Below are positions 34,019-44,023 of a stretch of DNA of 64,000 bases, in pieces. Position 1 is the first letter of the stretch. The number at the start of each line of letters is the position of its first letter. Origin of the DNA: Mycolicibacterium komanii (GTDB lineage Bacteria > Actinomycetota > Actinomycetes > Mycobacteriales > Mycobacteriaceae); the NCBI RefSeq assembly GCF_001050035.1, contig NZ_CVTA01000002.1, forward strand, positions 1-64,000. Reading direction: 5' to 3'. The notes beneath the pieces were generated by a model, which saw only the letters and a program-made list of their open reading frames with translations, ran no database searches and was not told where the DNA came from. A program made the translations under genes and the position numbers.

Positions 34019-34960
34019 ATGTTGATTCGCCGTATCGCGCGCCCGATGCTGTCAGCAGCTTTCATCGCCAGAGGTGTGGAGGCCCTTCGCAGCCCGAAAC
34101 CGGCGGCCGACGCCGCACGCCCGACCCTCGAGGGGCTCAGCAAGCTGCCCGATCCGGTCGGCACCAACGTGCCGACCAACGCCGAAACCGTGGCCCGTGC
34201 GACGGCCGCCGTCCAGATCGGTGGTGGCCTGCTGCTGGCGACCGGCAAACTCCCTCGGCTCGCCTCGGCGGCGCTCGCGTTGAGCGTGGTGCCGGGCAGC
34301 CTTGGCGGACATACGTTCTGGAGTGAGACAGATCCCCAGCGCAAGGCCGACGAACGGCGTGCCTTCATCACCGATGTGAGCCTGATCGGTGGCCTGATCA
34401 TCGCGGCGGTCGACACCGAGGGCAAACCCTCACTCGGATGGCGTGGCCGACGCGCGGCCCACAAGGTCTCCGAAGCGGTCACGGCGGCACTGCCCGCCGG
34501 CGCGGCCGCGGGTGGCGCACTGTCCGACAGCGCGCTCGCCGACAAGGTGGGCCATGGCCTGCAGGTCGGCGCCGAGCGGGGCCGCGAGCTTGCCAACGTC
34601 GCACTCGAACGCGGCGCTGAATTCGCCGACGTCGCCCGCGAACGTGCGCCCGAGTTCGCCGAACTGGCGCGCAAGCGCAGCGCGGAACTCGCCGACGTCG
34701 CCCGCGAACGCGGACCCGAACTCGCCGAGGTGGCCCGCAAGCGCGGAGCGGTGTTCGCCGACGTCGCGCGCGAACGGGGTTCGGAGTGGGCCGATGTCGC
34801 CCGCGACCGTGCTCCCGAGTTGGCCGAGACGGCACGCGGCCGTGCGGCGGAGTTGGCCGAGACCGCACGCAAACAGGCCGACACGGCTCGCAAACAAGCC
34901 GAGACCGCACGCAAGCAGGCGCGCAAGGAAGCCAAGCGCCAGCAGCGCAAGCTGCGCTGA
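34019..34960 (+). CDS. DoxX-family membrane protein with C-terminal 11-residue repeat tail
   Basis: 313 residues. The N-terminal 140 residues are DoxX-like: RRIARPMLSAAFIARGVEALRSP, GGGLLLATGKLPRLASAALALSVVPG and a third hydrophobic stretch VSLIGGLIIAAV. After a linker, nine tandem 11-mers run from about residue 186 to 284, pattern ER(G/A)xE(L/F)A(D/E)VAR, then two 7-mers KQA(D/E)TAR and a Lys/Arg/Gln-rich end. The tail should form a long amphipathic helix like LEA or apolipoprotein repeats. The start ATG 34019 was chosen because it begins the DoxX pattern. Role unknown, perhaps membrane or envelope contact under stress. Confidence 0.82.
   Translation: MLIRRIARPMLSAAFIARGVEALRSPKPAADAARPTLEGLSKLPDPVGTNVPTNAETVARATAAVQIGGGLLLATGKLPRLASAALALSVVPGSLGGHTFWSETDPQRKADERRAFITDVSLIGGLIIAAVDTEGKPSLGWRGRRAAHKVSEAVTAALPAGAAAGGALSDSALADKVGHGLQVGAERGRELANVALERGAEFADVARERAPEFAELARKRSAELADVARERGPELAEVARKRGAVFADVARERGSEWADVARDRAPELAETARGRAAELAETARKQADTARKQAETARKQARKEAKRQQRKLR
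34574..34912 (+). repeat. 33-bp tandem coding repeat (nine units) plus two 21-bp units
   Basis: Nine 33-bp units at 34574-34870 encode the 11-residue repeats of the DoxX-like protein, followed by two 21-bp units to 34912. Units diverge at third positions, so the repeat is old and under protein-level constraint rather than a fresh expansion. Confidence 0.85.
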
Positions 34961-35020
34961 CCTCCCCGCGGAGCGCACGAAAGCGGCCCTGATCCGTGGG
35001 GTCGCCGGTACATTGACCGG

Positions 35021-35503
35021 ATGACTAGCGGAAATCTCGGATCACAGCCTGGGCAGTACGGCGGCGGCTATCCCGCCGGTGGCGGACAGCCGGGCGGCCT
35101 GCTCCTGCGCTGGCTCGCCCGGATCATCGACGGCATCCTCGTCGGGATCGTGAGCTGGCTGCTCGCGTTCGCCACCGACACCGCCTCCAACATCATGGTC
35201 ACCGGGTTTTTCACCGGCGGCCTCATGTTCGTCTACTTCTTGGCCTTCGAGGCGGGCATGGGCTCGACTCCGGGCAAGAAGTTGCTCGGCCTCAGCGTCC
35301 GCGGACCGGGCGGTGCGCCCAAGCCGACGGCCGCGCAGGCGGCCATCCGCAACTCGTGGACGCTGCTGCCGATCATTCCGTTCGTCGGTGGGTTGCTCGG
35401 CGTCGTCGCGATCATCGTCATCGCCGTGACCATCAGCGGCAGCGCGACCAAGCAGGGCAAGCACGACGAACTCGCCGGCGGTACGCAGGTCGTCAAGGGC
35501 TGA
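35021..35503 (+). CDS. RDD-family membrane protein
   Basis: 160 residues. A Gly/Gln/Pro-rich cytoplasmic N-terminus of 27 residues precedes RWLARIIDGILVG, which carries the Arg and Asp residues that name the family. Membrane segments are near 29-50, 57-77 and 108-134, and GSTPGKKLLGLSV is the conserved loop. Role unknown; some RDD proteins act in ion or small-molecule exchange. Confidence 0.87.
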   Translation: MTSGNLGSQPGQYGGGYPAGGGQPGGLLLRWLARIIDGILVGIVSWLLAFATDTASNIMVTGFFTGGLMFVYFLAFEAGMGSTPGKKLLGLSVRGPGGAPKPTAAQAAIRNSWTLLPIIPFVGGLLGVVAIIVIAVTISGSATKQGKHDELAGGTQVVKG

Positions 35504-35537
35504 GCAGCGCGCGAATGCCGTTGACCCGCAACGCGGG

Positions 35538-36974
<1,437 letters not shown>

Positions 36975-37059
36975 CAGGCCTCCGACCGTGGATGTTTCCG
37001 GATGTCTCTAGCTGTTACGCCGTTTAGTGGCAACGAATTTGACCCGACCTGTATCGCGG

Positions 37060-37578
37060 TCACGCGTCTTGCCGGTCGGTCGAGTTCGAACCCGTCGCGT
37101 TTACGTAGGCCTCGACGATGGCATCGATGCTCTGGTCGACGTCGATGTCGACGCCGCGCTCATCGGGTGCCAGCGGTTCGAGGGTGTCGAACTGAGAGGC
37201 CAGCAGCGACGCCGGCATGAAGTGTCCGGGGCGGCTGGCCTGCCGCCTGCCGATGATCTCCGGGGTGCCGACCAGGTGCAGCAGTTCCGTCTCGGCGCAG
37301 TGGCGCCGCAACTGATCGCGGTACTTGCGCTTGAGTGCCGAACAACTCATCACCCCACCGGTTGCGCAGTGTTCGGCCAGCCACTCACCGATCGCCTCCA
37401 GCCAGGGATAGCGGTCGTCATCGTTGAGCGCCTCCCCGGCGGTCATCTTGGCGATGTTGGGCGGCGGATGGAAGTCGTCGGCGTCGGCGAACGGAACACG
37501 CAGGCGCTGCGCGAGTGCGGCGCCCACAGTCGACTTGCCCGAGCCCGAAACGCCCATGACGACGATTGGAGACGCCAT
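37060..37578 (-). CDS. gntK: gluconokinase
   Basis: 172 residues from the ATG at 37578; a GTG three codons upstream is possible. P-loop GVSGSGKST at 9-17, DADDFHPPPNIAKM and GDALNDDDRYPWL-like segments, and CSALKRKYRDQLR match the thermosensitive-type GntK family. It phosphorylates gluconate to 6-phosphogluconate. It is divergent from gntR across a 124-bp region with a strong operator. Confidence 0.93.
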   Translation of the reverse strand: MASPIVVMGVSGSGKSTVGAALAQRLRVPFADADDFHPPPNIAKMTAGEALNDDDRYPWLEAIGEWLAEHCATGGVMSCSALKRKYRDQLRRHCAETELLHLVGTPEIIGRRQASRPGHFMPASLLASQFDTLEPLAPDERGVDIDVDQSIDAIVEAYVNATGSNSTDRQDA

Positions 37579-37602
37579 TTCCTCCACCTACCCAGTTGTG
37601 TT

Positions 37603-37689
37603 CGGCATCACACAGCATGCCGTAATCGTCATACGATTGCAATAGCATCACGCATTGATATGTCTTTAGATCGGTTTACCAATCGTATG
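37603..37689. promoter_or_regulatory. gntK/gntR divergent operator region
   Basis: A perfect palindrome AATCGT-CAT-ACGATT at 37624-37638 contains TCGTCATACGA, which fits the FadR-type GntR consensus TNGTNNNACNA. The sequence CATACGATTG (37630-37639) recurs inverted at 37680-37689, giving a second half-site just upstream of the gntR GTG. A third inverted repeat CGGCAT/ATGCCG spans 37603-37622. The segment is unusually AT-rich. It should bind GntR and control both gntR and gntK-gntP. Confidence 0.7.
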
Positions 37690-37702
37690 AAAAGATGTAT
37701 CC

Positions 37703-38413
37703 GTGGCGTCTCAACCAATCGTCGGCGCGCTGCACGGCAACCTGCTGAACTCACTGGGCACTGCGATCGTCTCCGGTGAGTATCCCGCCGGGCAGGTGCT
37801 GACGCTGGACGGTGTCAGTGCGCGGCATGGATTGTCGCGCAGCGTCGCACGTGAGGTGATCCGGGTGCTCGAGTCCATGGGCATGGTGGAGTCACGACGC
37901 CGGGTCGGCATCACAGTTCAACCCTCGGAGAAGTGGAATGTGTTCGACCCCATGCTGATTCGTTGGCGCTTGGAATCCGGCGACCGGGCCGCGCAACTGG
38001 TCTCGCTCTCCGAGCTGCGCCGGGGTTTCGAGCCCGCGGCGGCGGCACTGGCCGCGCGGCGGGCAGATCCGGACCAGTGCCGCATCATGGCGGCCGCCGT
38101 CTCGGACATGGTCGTGCACGGACGGGCCGGCGACCTCGAGGCCTACCTCGAGGCCGACAAGCTCTTTCACCGGACGATGCTCGAGGCCAGCGGTAACGAA
38201 ATGTTCCGTGCACTCAACGGCGTGGTGGCCGAGGTGCTCACCGGGCGAACACATCACGGGATGATGCCCAGGACGCCCAATCCGGCGGCGATCAATCTGC
38301 ACGACGAGGTGGCACGCGCGATCAGGATGCGCGACGAAGCGGCGGCCGAGCAGGCGATGCGGGCGATCATCGACGAGGCCAGTTCGGCGGTGTCGGCCGA
38401 CGCACCCGGCTGA
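37703..38413 (+). CDS. gntR: GntR/FadR-family regulator of the gluconate genes
   Basis: 236 residues, GTG start. Winged helix at about 10-75: AIVSGEYPAGQVLTLDGVSARHGLSRSVAREVIRVLESMGMV with wing ESRRRVGITV. The FCD effector domain follows, with metal-ligand-like residues in DKLFHRTMLEASGN and the late INLHDEVARAI. Divergent from gntK with matching operator palindromes, so it probably represses gluconate uptake and phosphorylation until gluconate or a relative binds. Confidence 0.88.
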   Translation: MASQPIVGALHGNLLNSLGTAIVSGEYPAGQVLTLDGVSARHGLSRSVAREVIRVLESMGMVESRRRVGITVQPSEKWNVFDPMLIRWRLESGDRAAQLVSLSELRRGFEPAAAALAARRADPDQCRIMAAAVSDMVVHGRAGDLEAYLEADKLFHRTMLEASGNEMFRALNGVVAEVLTGRTHHGMMPRTPNPAAINLHDEVARAIRMRDEAAAEQAMRAIIDEASSAVSADAPG

Positions 38414-38462
38414 CACCGGGACCCCGGCGAGCGGGTCCAGGGTTGAGTGGTTAACTGCCGAC

Positions 38463-39347
38463 GTGGACAGGCAACCGACGTTGGCGCGCCGATTCTTCGA
38501 TCGACTGGAACCCGTGCACGCCGTCACCTACTTCGCCCCGGAAGCCCGCACCGCCCTCGACGACCTTGGCTACAAGGGGTTTTGGATGGGCTACTTCGCC
38601 GCCAGGTCGGCGCCGCTCGGCCAGGTGCCGCCCGAGGTGGTGACGGCGGCGTTCTACAACTTCGCGCCGCATCGCGTGGCCAAGGCGCTTCCGGGCGCGT
38701 GGGAGGTCGCTCCCCCGGCCGACGCGCTGCGCGTCCGGCTGCAGTCCGCCGTCGCGGCACTCGAGCGGTACGGCGTTGGACACGGCGACGACGTGGCGAC
38801 CGCGGCGGACCTGCTGGCCGAAGCGGCCCGCAACGCCACAATGGACGGTCGCCCGTTGTTCGCGGCCAACGCCGCGCTGCCCTGGCCCGACGAGCCGTTG
38901 GCCAAGCTGTGGCACGCCACCACCCTGCTGCGCGAACAGCGCGGCGACGGGCATATCGCGGTGCTCGTCGGTCACGGCATCTCCGGTCGCGAGAGCAATG
39001 TGCTGCACGCCGCGGCGGGTCGCGTACCCAAGGAGATGATCATGCGCAGCCGCGACTACGACGACGAGCAGTGGGAGTCGTACCGGTCCCGGCTTGCCGA
39101 CCGCGGGCTGATCGACGGGGACGAACTCACCGACGCCGGCCGCGATCTCAAGCAGCGGATCGAGGACGCCACCGACGAGCTCGCGCTGCCGGTGCTCGAC
39201 GCATTGAGCGACGACGAGATCGAGACGCTGTTCCGCGCGTTGACGCCGATCACCCGCAAGGTGGTCGCCGGCGGCGACGTCCCCGCCGCGACGCCGATGG
39301 GCCTGAACCGCGACGATCTCGACGACGACAGCGCCCACCTCGCCTAG
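38463..39347 (+). CDS. SCO6745-family protein
   Basis: 294 residues, GTG start. RFFDRLEPVHAVTYFAPEARTALDDLGYKGFWMGYFAARSAPLG is the signature of this actinobacterial family. The C-terminal third (YDDEQWESYRSRLADRGLIDGDELTDAGRDLKQRIED) resembles a MarR-like winged helix. Function is not established; a light-, heme- or stress-linked regulator has not been shown as far as I know. Confidence 0.85.
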   Translation: MDRQPTLARRFFDRLEPVHAVTYFAPEARTALDDLGYKGFWMGYFAARSAPLGQVPPEVVTAAFYNFAPHRVAKALPGAWEVAPPADALRVRLQSAVAALERYGVGHGDDVATAADLLAEAARNATMDGRPLFAANAALPWPDEPLAKLWHATTLLREQRGDGHIAVLVGHGISGRESNVLHAAAGRVPKEMIMRSRDYDDEQWESYRSRLADRGLIDGDELTDAGRDLKQRIEDATDELALPVLDALSDDEIETLFRALTPITRKVVAGGDVPAATPMGLNRDDLDDDSAHLA

Positions 39348-39355
39348 TTGTCTTG

Positions 39356-39417
39356 CGCGAGCGTGCGTGTTTGCACACGACACGCCGCGGCATGACAGCA
39401 TTTTGCGCACGCTCGCG
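39356..39417. repeat. intergenic palindromic element, 12-bp arms and 38-bp spacer
   Basis: CGCGAGCGTGCG at 39356-39367 is inverted perfectly at 39406-39417. Same arm and spacer lengths as the element at 4611-4672. It starts nine bases after the SCO6745-family stop and may terminate that transcript. A single arm copy, GCGAGCGTGCG, occurs at 59208-59218 near the cobN start. Confidence 0.72.
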
Positions 39418-39434
39418 GCACGCTGAGTGACGTG

Positions 39435-39761
39435 ATGGTGCTCAAGTCGGTGGTGCTGTTCGTCCTTGCCGCGGTGCTCGAGATCGGCGGCGCGTGGCTC
39501 GTGTGGCAGGGCGTGCGTGAGCACCGCGGGTGGTGGTGGATCGGCGCGGGCGTGATGGCCCTGGGCGCTTACGGTTTCGTCGCCGCGTTTCAGCCCGACG
39601 CCCGCTTCGGCCGGGTGCTGGCGGCGTACGGCGGAGTCTTCATCGCGGGGTCACTGGCCTGGGGCATGGTCGCCGACGGCTTTCGGCCCGATCGCTGGGA
39701 CGTCACGGGCGCGCTGATCTGTCTGGCCGGCGTGGGGCTGATCATGTACGCCCCGCGCTAG
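39435..39761 (+). CDS. YnfA/UPF0060 small membrane protein
   Basis: 108 residues, four membrane segments. [78 protein letters not shown] is the full family pattern. ATG 39435 follows a GTG at 39432 that could also serve. Its TAG overlaps the stop of the convergent kinase-fusion gene (CTAG). Function unknown; related to small multidrug-like proteins. Confidence 0.88.
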   Translation: MVLKSVVLFVLAAVLEIGGAWLVWQGVREHRGWWWIGAGVMALGAYGFVAAFQPDARFGRVLAAYGGVFIAGSLAWGMVADGFRPDRWDVTGALICLAGVGLIMYAPR

Positions 39762-41713
39762 GCCTGGTTGCGGTTCCACTCCAGCCAGCCCACGCCCTTG
39801 CGGCCGTCGGGTGTCGTGACCGTCGCCCAGGCCCGGGGGAAGTGGCTGATCCGGCCGTCGGGCGCCACCAGCAGCACAGGCGCATGGCCACGCACCTCGG
39901 CGGTGACGGTCACGTCGCCGGGCGTGAGCGTCAGCGTCGTCTCGACAGGTAACGCGTTGTCGGCGAACGTCTCTCGCGCGGTGACGGCCTGCAGTTCGAT
40001 CAGCGGTTCACCCGCCGACTGCACATACCCGATGCCGAGCGGCGGGGCGCCGGGAATGCGGATGTCGACACCGTGCAGGTGGGTGCCGTCGTCGAGGTGC
40101 AGCGCGCTCCACACCCAGTCCATCGCCCACCAGTCGCGCACACCCCAGGAGTGGTCGCGCTGGCCGGGCACGTCGGTGAACGTGAACTCGCGGCCGTCCA
40201 CACGCACGGTGCCCGACACCGTGCACGGGATCTCATAGCGCGGCGTGATCCGGTACAGATACGGCGCACCCACGGTCGTGTACTCGAGCTCCATCGACAC
40301 GTCGACGGGCCGCCCGGATTCGTTGCGCAGCAACGCTGCCGGATCATCGTACGCCTCGCCGCGGCCCCGCATAGTCACGCGGTAGGTCTTGAGCGGGTCG
40401 GTGGCCGCGAGGATCAACTCGATGTCGCCGGTGCCCTCGAAGTCGAGCAGGGCGTACGTCGGGATACCCGGACCGCACACCAGACCGTTGATCCAAGACT
40501 TGTCCAGGTTCGGGTACAGCCCGAGGCGCACCCATCCGCCGATCTCCTGGTCGAGGTCGACGAAGTCGTAGTACCAGCTCTCGTTCCACAGCGGTTCGTC
40601 ACCCGGCGGGTGTTCGCCTTCGTCGTCGGCCGTCGGCGTAAGGGGTTCGGGTACAACGGGTTCCGGCAACGCGCTCAGCGCGTCGACGTCGAGCACATGC
40701 TCGCAGTGGCGGTGCAGCATCGTCATGAACATCTCGTCGCCGCGCTCGGTGCGCTCCACGAGCATCGACGAGATGATCGCCATCATCACCCCGCCGAACG
40801 TCTGCCTGCGCACCCCGTCGCGCACGTCGTCGATGGTGATCGGGGCGTCGGGACCGAGCGCCGAGTGGTAGGCGGACAGCAGCGCGTCGTAGTGCTCGCG
40901 GCGCACCTCGACGGGCAGCGCACAGCCCAGGAAGTACGCGACGTCGGTCATCGCCGGTCCCCAGGTGACCGTCTGCCAATCGACCACGGTCAGCGGACGG
41001 TCGGCGCCGGGCTGCCCGAACAGCATGTTGTCGAGGCGGTAGTCGCCGTGCACGAGTCCCTTGACCCGGTCGGGTGCGGACTCGGCGGCGATATAGGCGT
41101 CGAATGCGGCGATCAGCCGCTCGCACACCTCGCGGTGCGCAGGCGCGATCCTGTCGGCATAGCGTTCGGCGAACCCCGCATACAGCCCGGCGATCAGCGC
41201 CTGATTGACCGGCGCCTCGCGGTTGAGCCACTCGGCGCTGGCGGCTGCGGGATCGCCGAGCAGCGGTCCGTGCAGCCGGCCCAGCTCGGACAGCGCCAAC
41301 ATGGCCTGCTCGGCTGAGGCGCCGCGGATTTCGTCACCGACGATCGCCGGCCCGGCGTCGCCCAGCAGCAGATGGAACGCACCGGTCTCGGGGTTGAACG
41401 CCGACGAGAAGCACGGCGCCACCGGTCCTCCGATCCGCGGTGCGATGTCGGTGTAGAACCGCACCTCGCGCTCGTAGAGGCCCAGCGCCAGCCCGGTCTG
41501 CCTGCTCACCGGATCGCTGGCGGCCACCTTGAGCACGACCGTCGCGGGGCCGGAACCCTCGGCCGCGTACGTCAGGGCGACGCGGTAGCACTCGCTCATC
41601 TGCCCCGTGCCGATGCGCTCGTAGGAGAAGTCGGCGACCGGCGAGCCGATCGTCGACGTCAGCCATTCGGCGCTCAGTTCTGCGGGGCGCTCCACGACGT
41701 TGATGGTGGGCAC
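39758..41713 (-). CDS. fusion of an APH-type kinase and a C-terminal DUF7064/7065-like domain
   Basis: 651 residues, GTG start with AGGTGA upstream. Residues 1-360 are an aminoglycoside phosphotransferase/choline-kinase fold: [21 protein letters not shown], catalytic loop HGDYRLDN at 222-229 and the metal Asp245 in VVDWQT. After an acidic linker, residues 375-651 form a beta-rich domain starting [18 protein letters not shown] with [22 protein letters not shown], like the DUF7064/7065 lipocalin-like domains of actinobacteria. Such kinases occur near steroid and lipid genes, so a small hydroxylated lipid may be the substrate; that is inference. Confidence 0.82.
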   Translation of the reverse strand: MPTINVVERPAELSAEWLTSTIGSPVADFSYERIGTGQMSECYRVALTYAAEGSGPATVVLKVAASDPVSRQTGLALGLYEREVRFYTDIAPRIGGPVAPCFSSAFNPETGAFHLLLGDAGPAIVGDEIRGASAEQAMLALSELGRLHGPLLGDPAAASAEWLNREAPVNQALIAGLYAGFAERYADRIAPAHREVCERLIAAFDAYIAAESAPDRVKGLVHGDYRLDNMLFGQPGADRPLTVVDWQTVTWGPAMTDVAYFLGCALPVEVRREHYDALLSAYHSALGPDAPITIDDVRDGVRRQTFGGVMMAIISSMLVERTERGDEMFMTMLHRHCEHVLDVDALSALPEPVVPEPLTPTADDEGEHPPGDEPLWNESWYYDFVDLDQEIGGWVRLGLYPNLDKSWINGLVCGPGIPTYALLDFEGTGDIELILAATDPLKTYRVTMRGRGEAYDDPAALLRNESGRPVDVSMELEYTTVGAPYLYRITPRYEIPCTVSGTVRVDGREFTFTDVPGQRDHSWGVRDWWAMDWVWSALHLDDGTHLHGVDIRIPGAPPLGIGYVQSAGEPLIELQAVTARETFADNALPVETTLTLTPGDVTVTAEVRGHAPVLLVAPDGRISHFPRAWATVTTPDGRKGVGWLEWNRNQA

Positions 41714-41738
41714 TCGTCACCTCCGTGTGACATGTTCA

Positions 41739-41753
41739 GGTGGCGGAGCCACC
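41739..41753 (-). terminator. short hairpin downstream of the carboxylesterase
   Basis: GGTGGC-GGA-GCCACC forms a perfect 6-bp stem two bases after the carboxylesterase stop on the minus strand. There is no T-tract, so it may be a weak terminator or a 3-prime stabilising stem. Confidence 0.4.
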
Positions 41754-41754
41754 G

Positions 41755-43263
41755 TTAACGCGAGACCAGCGAGAAGCTCTCCCACGCCTCCCTGCGGGCG
41801 GCGTGCGGGTCGAACTCGATCCGCGGGCGGTGATCGAAGACTCGCACGGCACGGTCGGCGCTGGTGTAGGTGGGCCAGTCGTCGCCGGGGACACCGGTAC
41901 GGGCGAATTCGCGCCAGCGGCGCTGGATGTCATCGCTGACGCGCAGGGCGGTCCGGCGGTCGCCGACCGCGGTGAGCAGGCGCCCGAACCGGGTGCGATA
42001 CACGTCGAAGACCGCCAGCAGTTCCGTGGCGTGCGTGGCGCCGAGCCCCGACCACCGCAACGGCCGCGGCGCGTAGTCGTAGCGGTACAGGTGGGTCGGC
42101 GCGTGGCGGCTGTGCGCCTCGGCGATCTGCCAGGCGGCCGAGCCGAACGCGAAGTCCCCGCCGAACTGGACGCATGCCTTCTGGTCCGGGTAACCCGGAT
42201 AGGCCGCGGTGATGCGTTCCCGCTCTTCGGGTTCCGCTTCGGCGAGCAGCCGCTCGATCATCGGCTCGTTCATCGGCAGCAGCTTGAGGAAACGGCCGAA
42301 GAGGTTGGCCTCCTCGGCGTTCGTCCCGACGATGAGCGGCACCCGGTGCGCCTTGCCGCTGCGCATCGCCTCCACCGGATCCAGTGGCAGGTAATCGGTT
42401 CCGCTCGTCGGGCCGGCCGCGAAGGCGCCGAGCATCTCGCGCTGACCCTGTTTGATGAGCCGTTCGAACGCGTCGACCAGCTCGGCCGGCCGAGCCGCCA
42501 TCACCGCGTCGGCGCCGTCGCCCTCCCCGGCGCCCAGCATCTCGGCGAACCTCGTCGCATACTGTTCGGCCACCTCCGGCGTGCGCACCATGCCCGCCGC
42601 GGGACTCTCCGAAATCGCCTTGGCGAACAGGCCTTTGGCCGCGGGCACGGCCAGCAGCGTGGCCACGGCGTGTGCTCCGGCACTCTCACCGAAGATCGTC
42701 ACGTTGTCGGGGTCGCCGCCGAACACCGCGATGTTGTCGCGCACCCAGCGCAGCGCCATCACCAGATCGCGCAGGTAGAGATTGTCGTCGAAGGTGACGG
42801 TCCCGTTGGACAACGACGACAGGTCCAGGCATCCTAGCGCGCCGAGGCGGTAGTTGACCGACACGTACACACAACCCTTGCGGGCCAGCGCCGCGCCGTC
42901 ATAGATCGGCGTGGCCGACGACCCCATGAAGTAGCCGCCGCCGTGGATGAAGACCATGACCGGCAACGCGGAGTCGAACCGCTTCTTCGGGCTCACCACG
43001 TTGAGCGTCAGGCAATCTTCGCTCATCGGCTGGTACTTGCCCGGCGCCAGCAACGTGTACATGCGTTGTTGAGGCGCACAGTTGCCGTATCCGTGGCAGT
43101 ACCGGACCCCGCGCCACGGCTGAACCGGTTGGGGCGCACGCAGCCGCAGCGGACCCACCGGCGGGCGCGCATAGGGAACCCCACGCCAGCGGTGCACGCC
43201 GTCGCGGGTGAAACCCTCGATCGTGCCGGAGGCGATGGTCGCGCGGACGGTGTGTTCGTGCAT
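41755..43263 (-). CDS. type B carboxylesterase
   Basis: 502 residues. EDCLTLNV near 82-89, oxyanion HGGGYFMGS near 107, nucleophile Ser194 in FGESAGAHAV, Glu in GTNAEEANLF and His in GATHATEL. The ATG at 43263 follows a GTG at 43266 that could also be used. No signal peptide is visible, so it is probably cytoplasmic. It hydrolyses carboxyl esters; substrate unknown. Confidence 0.9.
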   Translation of the reverse strand: MHEHTVRATIASGTIEGFTRDGVHRWRGVPYARPPVGPLRLRAPQPVQPWRGVRYCHGYGNCAPQQRMYTLLAPGKYQPMSEDCLTLNVVSPKKRFDSALPVMVFIHGGGYFMGSSATPIYDGAALARKGCVYVSVNYRLGALGCLDLSSLSNGTVTFDDNLYLRDLVMALRWVRDNIAVFGGDPDNVTIFGESAGAHAVATLLAVPAAKGLFAKAISESPAAGMVRTPEVAEQYATRFAEMLGAGEGDGADAVMAARPAELVDAFERLIKQGQREMLGAFAAGPTSGTDYLPLDPVEAMRSGKAHRVPLIVGTNAEEANLFGRFLKLLPMNEPMIERLLAEAEPEERERITAAYPGYPDQKACVQFGGDFAFGSAAWQIAEAHSRHAPTHLYRYDYAPRPLRWSGLGATHATELLAVFDVYRTRFGRLLTAVGDRRTALRVSDDIQRRWREFARTGVPGDDWPTYTSADRAVRVFDHRPRIEFDPHAARREAWESFSLVSR

Positions 43264-43335
43264 CACCCGACGTTAGCAATGGACTCCCGCCGCGCCTGGC
43301 CGGGGATTGCCTGTCGGCCCGCTAGCCTGGCCCGT

Positions 43336-44010
43336 ATGCGAATGGCTGTGCTGATCGCGTCTGTGCTGGTAGCAGGGTGTTCGACGACGACGGGCGGACA
43401 GGCTGAACGGATCGAACCGATTCCGCCGTCCCCGTCGGCGAGTTCGCCGACGACGTCCGCGACGAAACCCAAACCGACGGCCCCGCCGGCCCCCGGCGCC
43501 CCGATAGGCGACGTGGTGGCCTGGGTGGAAGCCGGCGAACCCGCCGACGCCGGCCAGTTCCACGCGGCCTCGCGCGACGGGCAGACGACGGACCTCGGCG
43601 AAGACGTCGCGTTCACCACGCCGTCGGGTAAGACCAGCTGCATGACCGACAGCCAGTACGCCGACGGGGCGCTCGCCTGCCTGGTGGACCTGGTCAACCC
43701 GCCGCCGCGGCCGGACGACGCCTACGGCGAGTGGAAGGGCGGCTGGGTCGACTACGACGGCACCAGCGTGACGGTCGGCTCCGTGCACGGAGATCCCGGC
43801 CGGTTCACCGCCGGGGAGGGACCCGAGCTGCCGTACGGGCAGGTGCTGTCCTTCGGCGATTACCGCTGCCGCACCGACACCGTCGGACTGTTCTGTGTCA
43901 ACTACGCCTACCAGTCCGCGGTCCGGCTCAGCGACGCCGGCATCGAACCGTTCGGATGTCTGCAGCCGACCACCGCGCCCCCGCAGACGGGCGAGAAGTT
44001 CAGCTGCTGA
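43336..44010 (+). CDS. secreted lipoprotein of unknown function
   Basis: 224 residues. Signal peptide MRMAVLIASVLVAGC with lipobox LVAGC and lipidated Cys15, then a Ser/Thr/Pro linker (about 25-55) and a soluble domain from GDVVAWVEAGEP on. The domain has six further Cys, enough for three disulfides, and motifs TPSGKTSCM and FGDYRCRTDTVGLFCVNY, which recur in mycobacterial secreted proteins I recall. Anchored outside the membrane. Role unknown. Confidence 0.85.
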   Translation: MRMAVLIASVLVAGCSTTTGGQAERIEPIPPSPSASSPTTSATKPKPTAPPAPGAPIGDVVAWVEAGEPADAGQFHAASRDGQTTDLGEDVAFTTPSGKTSCMTDSQYADGALACLVDLVNPPPRPDDAYGEWKGGWVDYDGTSVTVGSVHGDPGRFTAGEGPELPYGQVLSFGDYRCRTDTVGLFCVNYAYQSAVRLSDAGIEPFGCLQPTTAPPQTGEKFSC

Positions 44011-44023
44011 CCATCGCCGCGTA

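Noticed and set aside
34574..34912. The 33-bp tandem repeat as a CRISPR-like array or minisatellite
   Set aside because: There are no spacers, units are in frame and diverged, and it encodes a regular amphipathic helix.
37070..37095. GAGTTCGAACCC resembling a tRNA T-arm
   Set aside because: It lies in the conserved 3-prime end of gntK and no acceptor, D or anticodon stem can be drawn around it.
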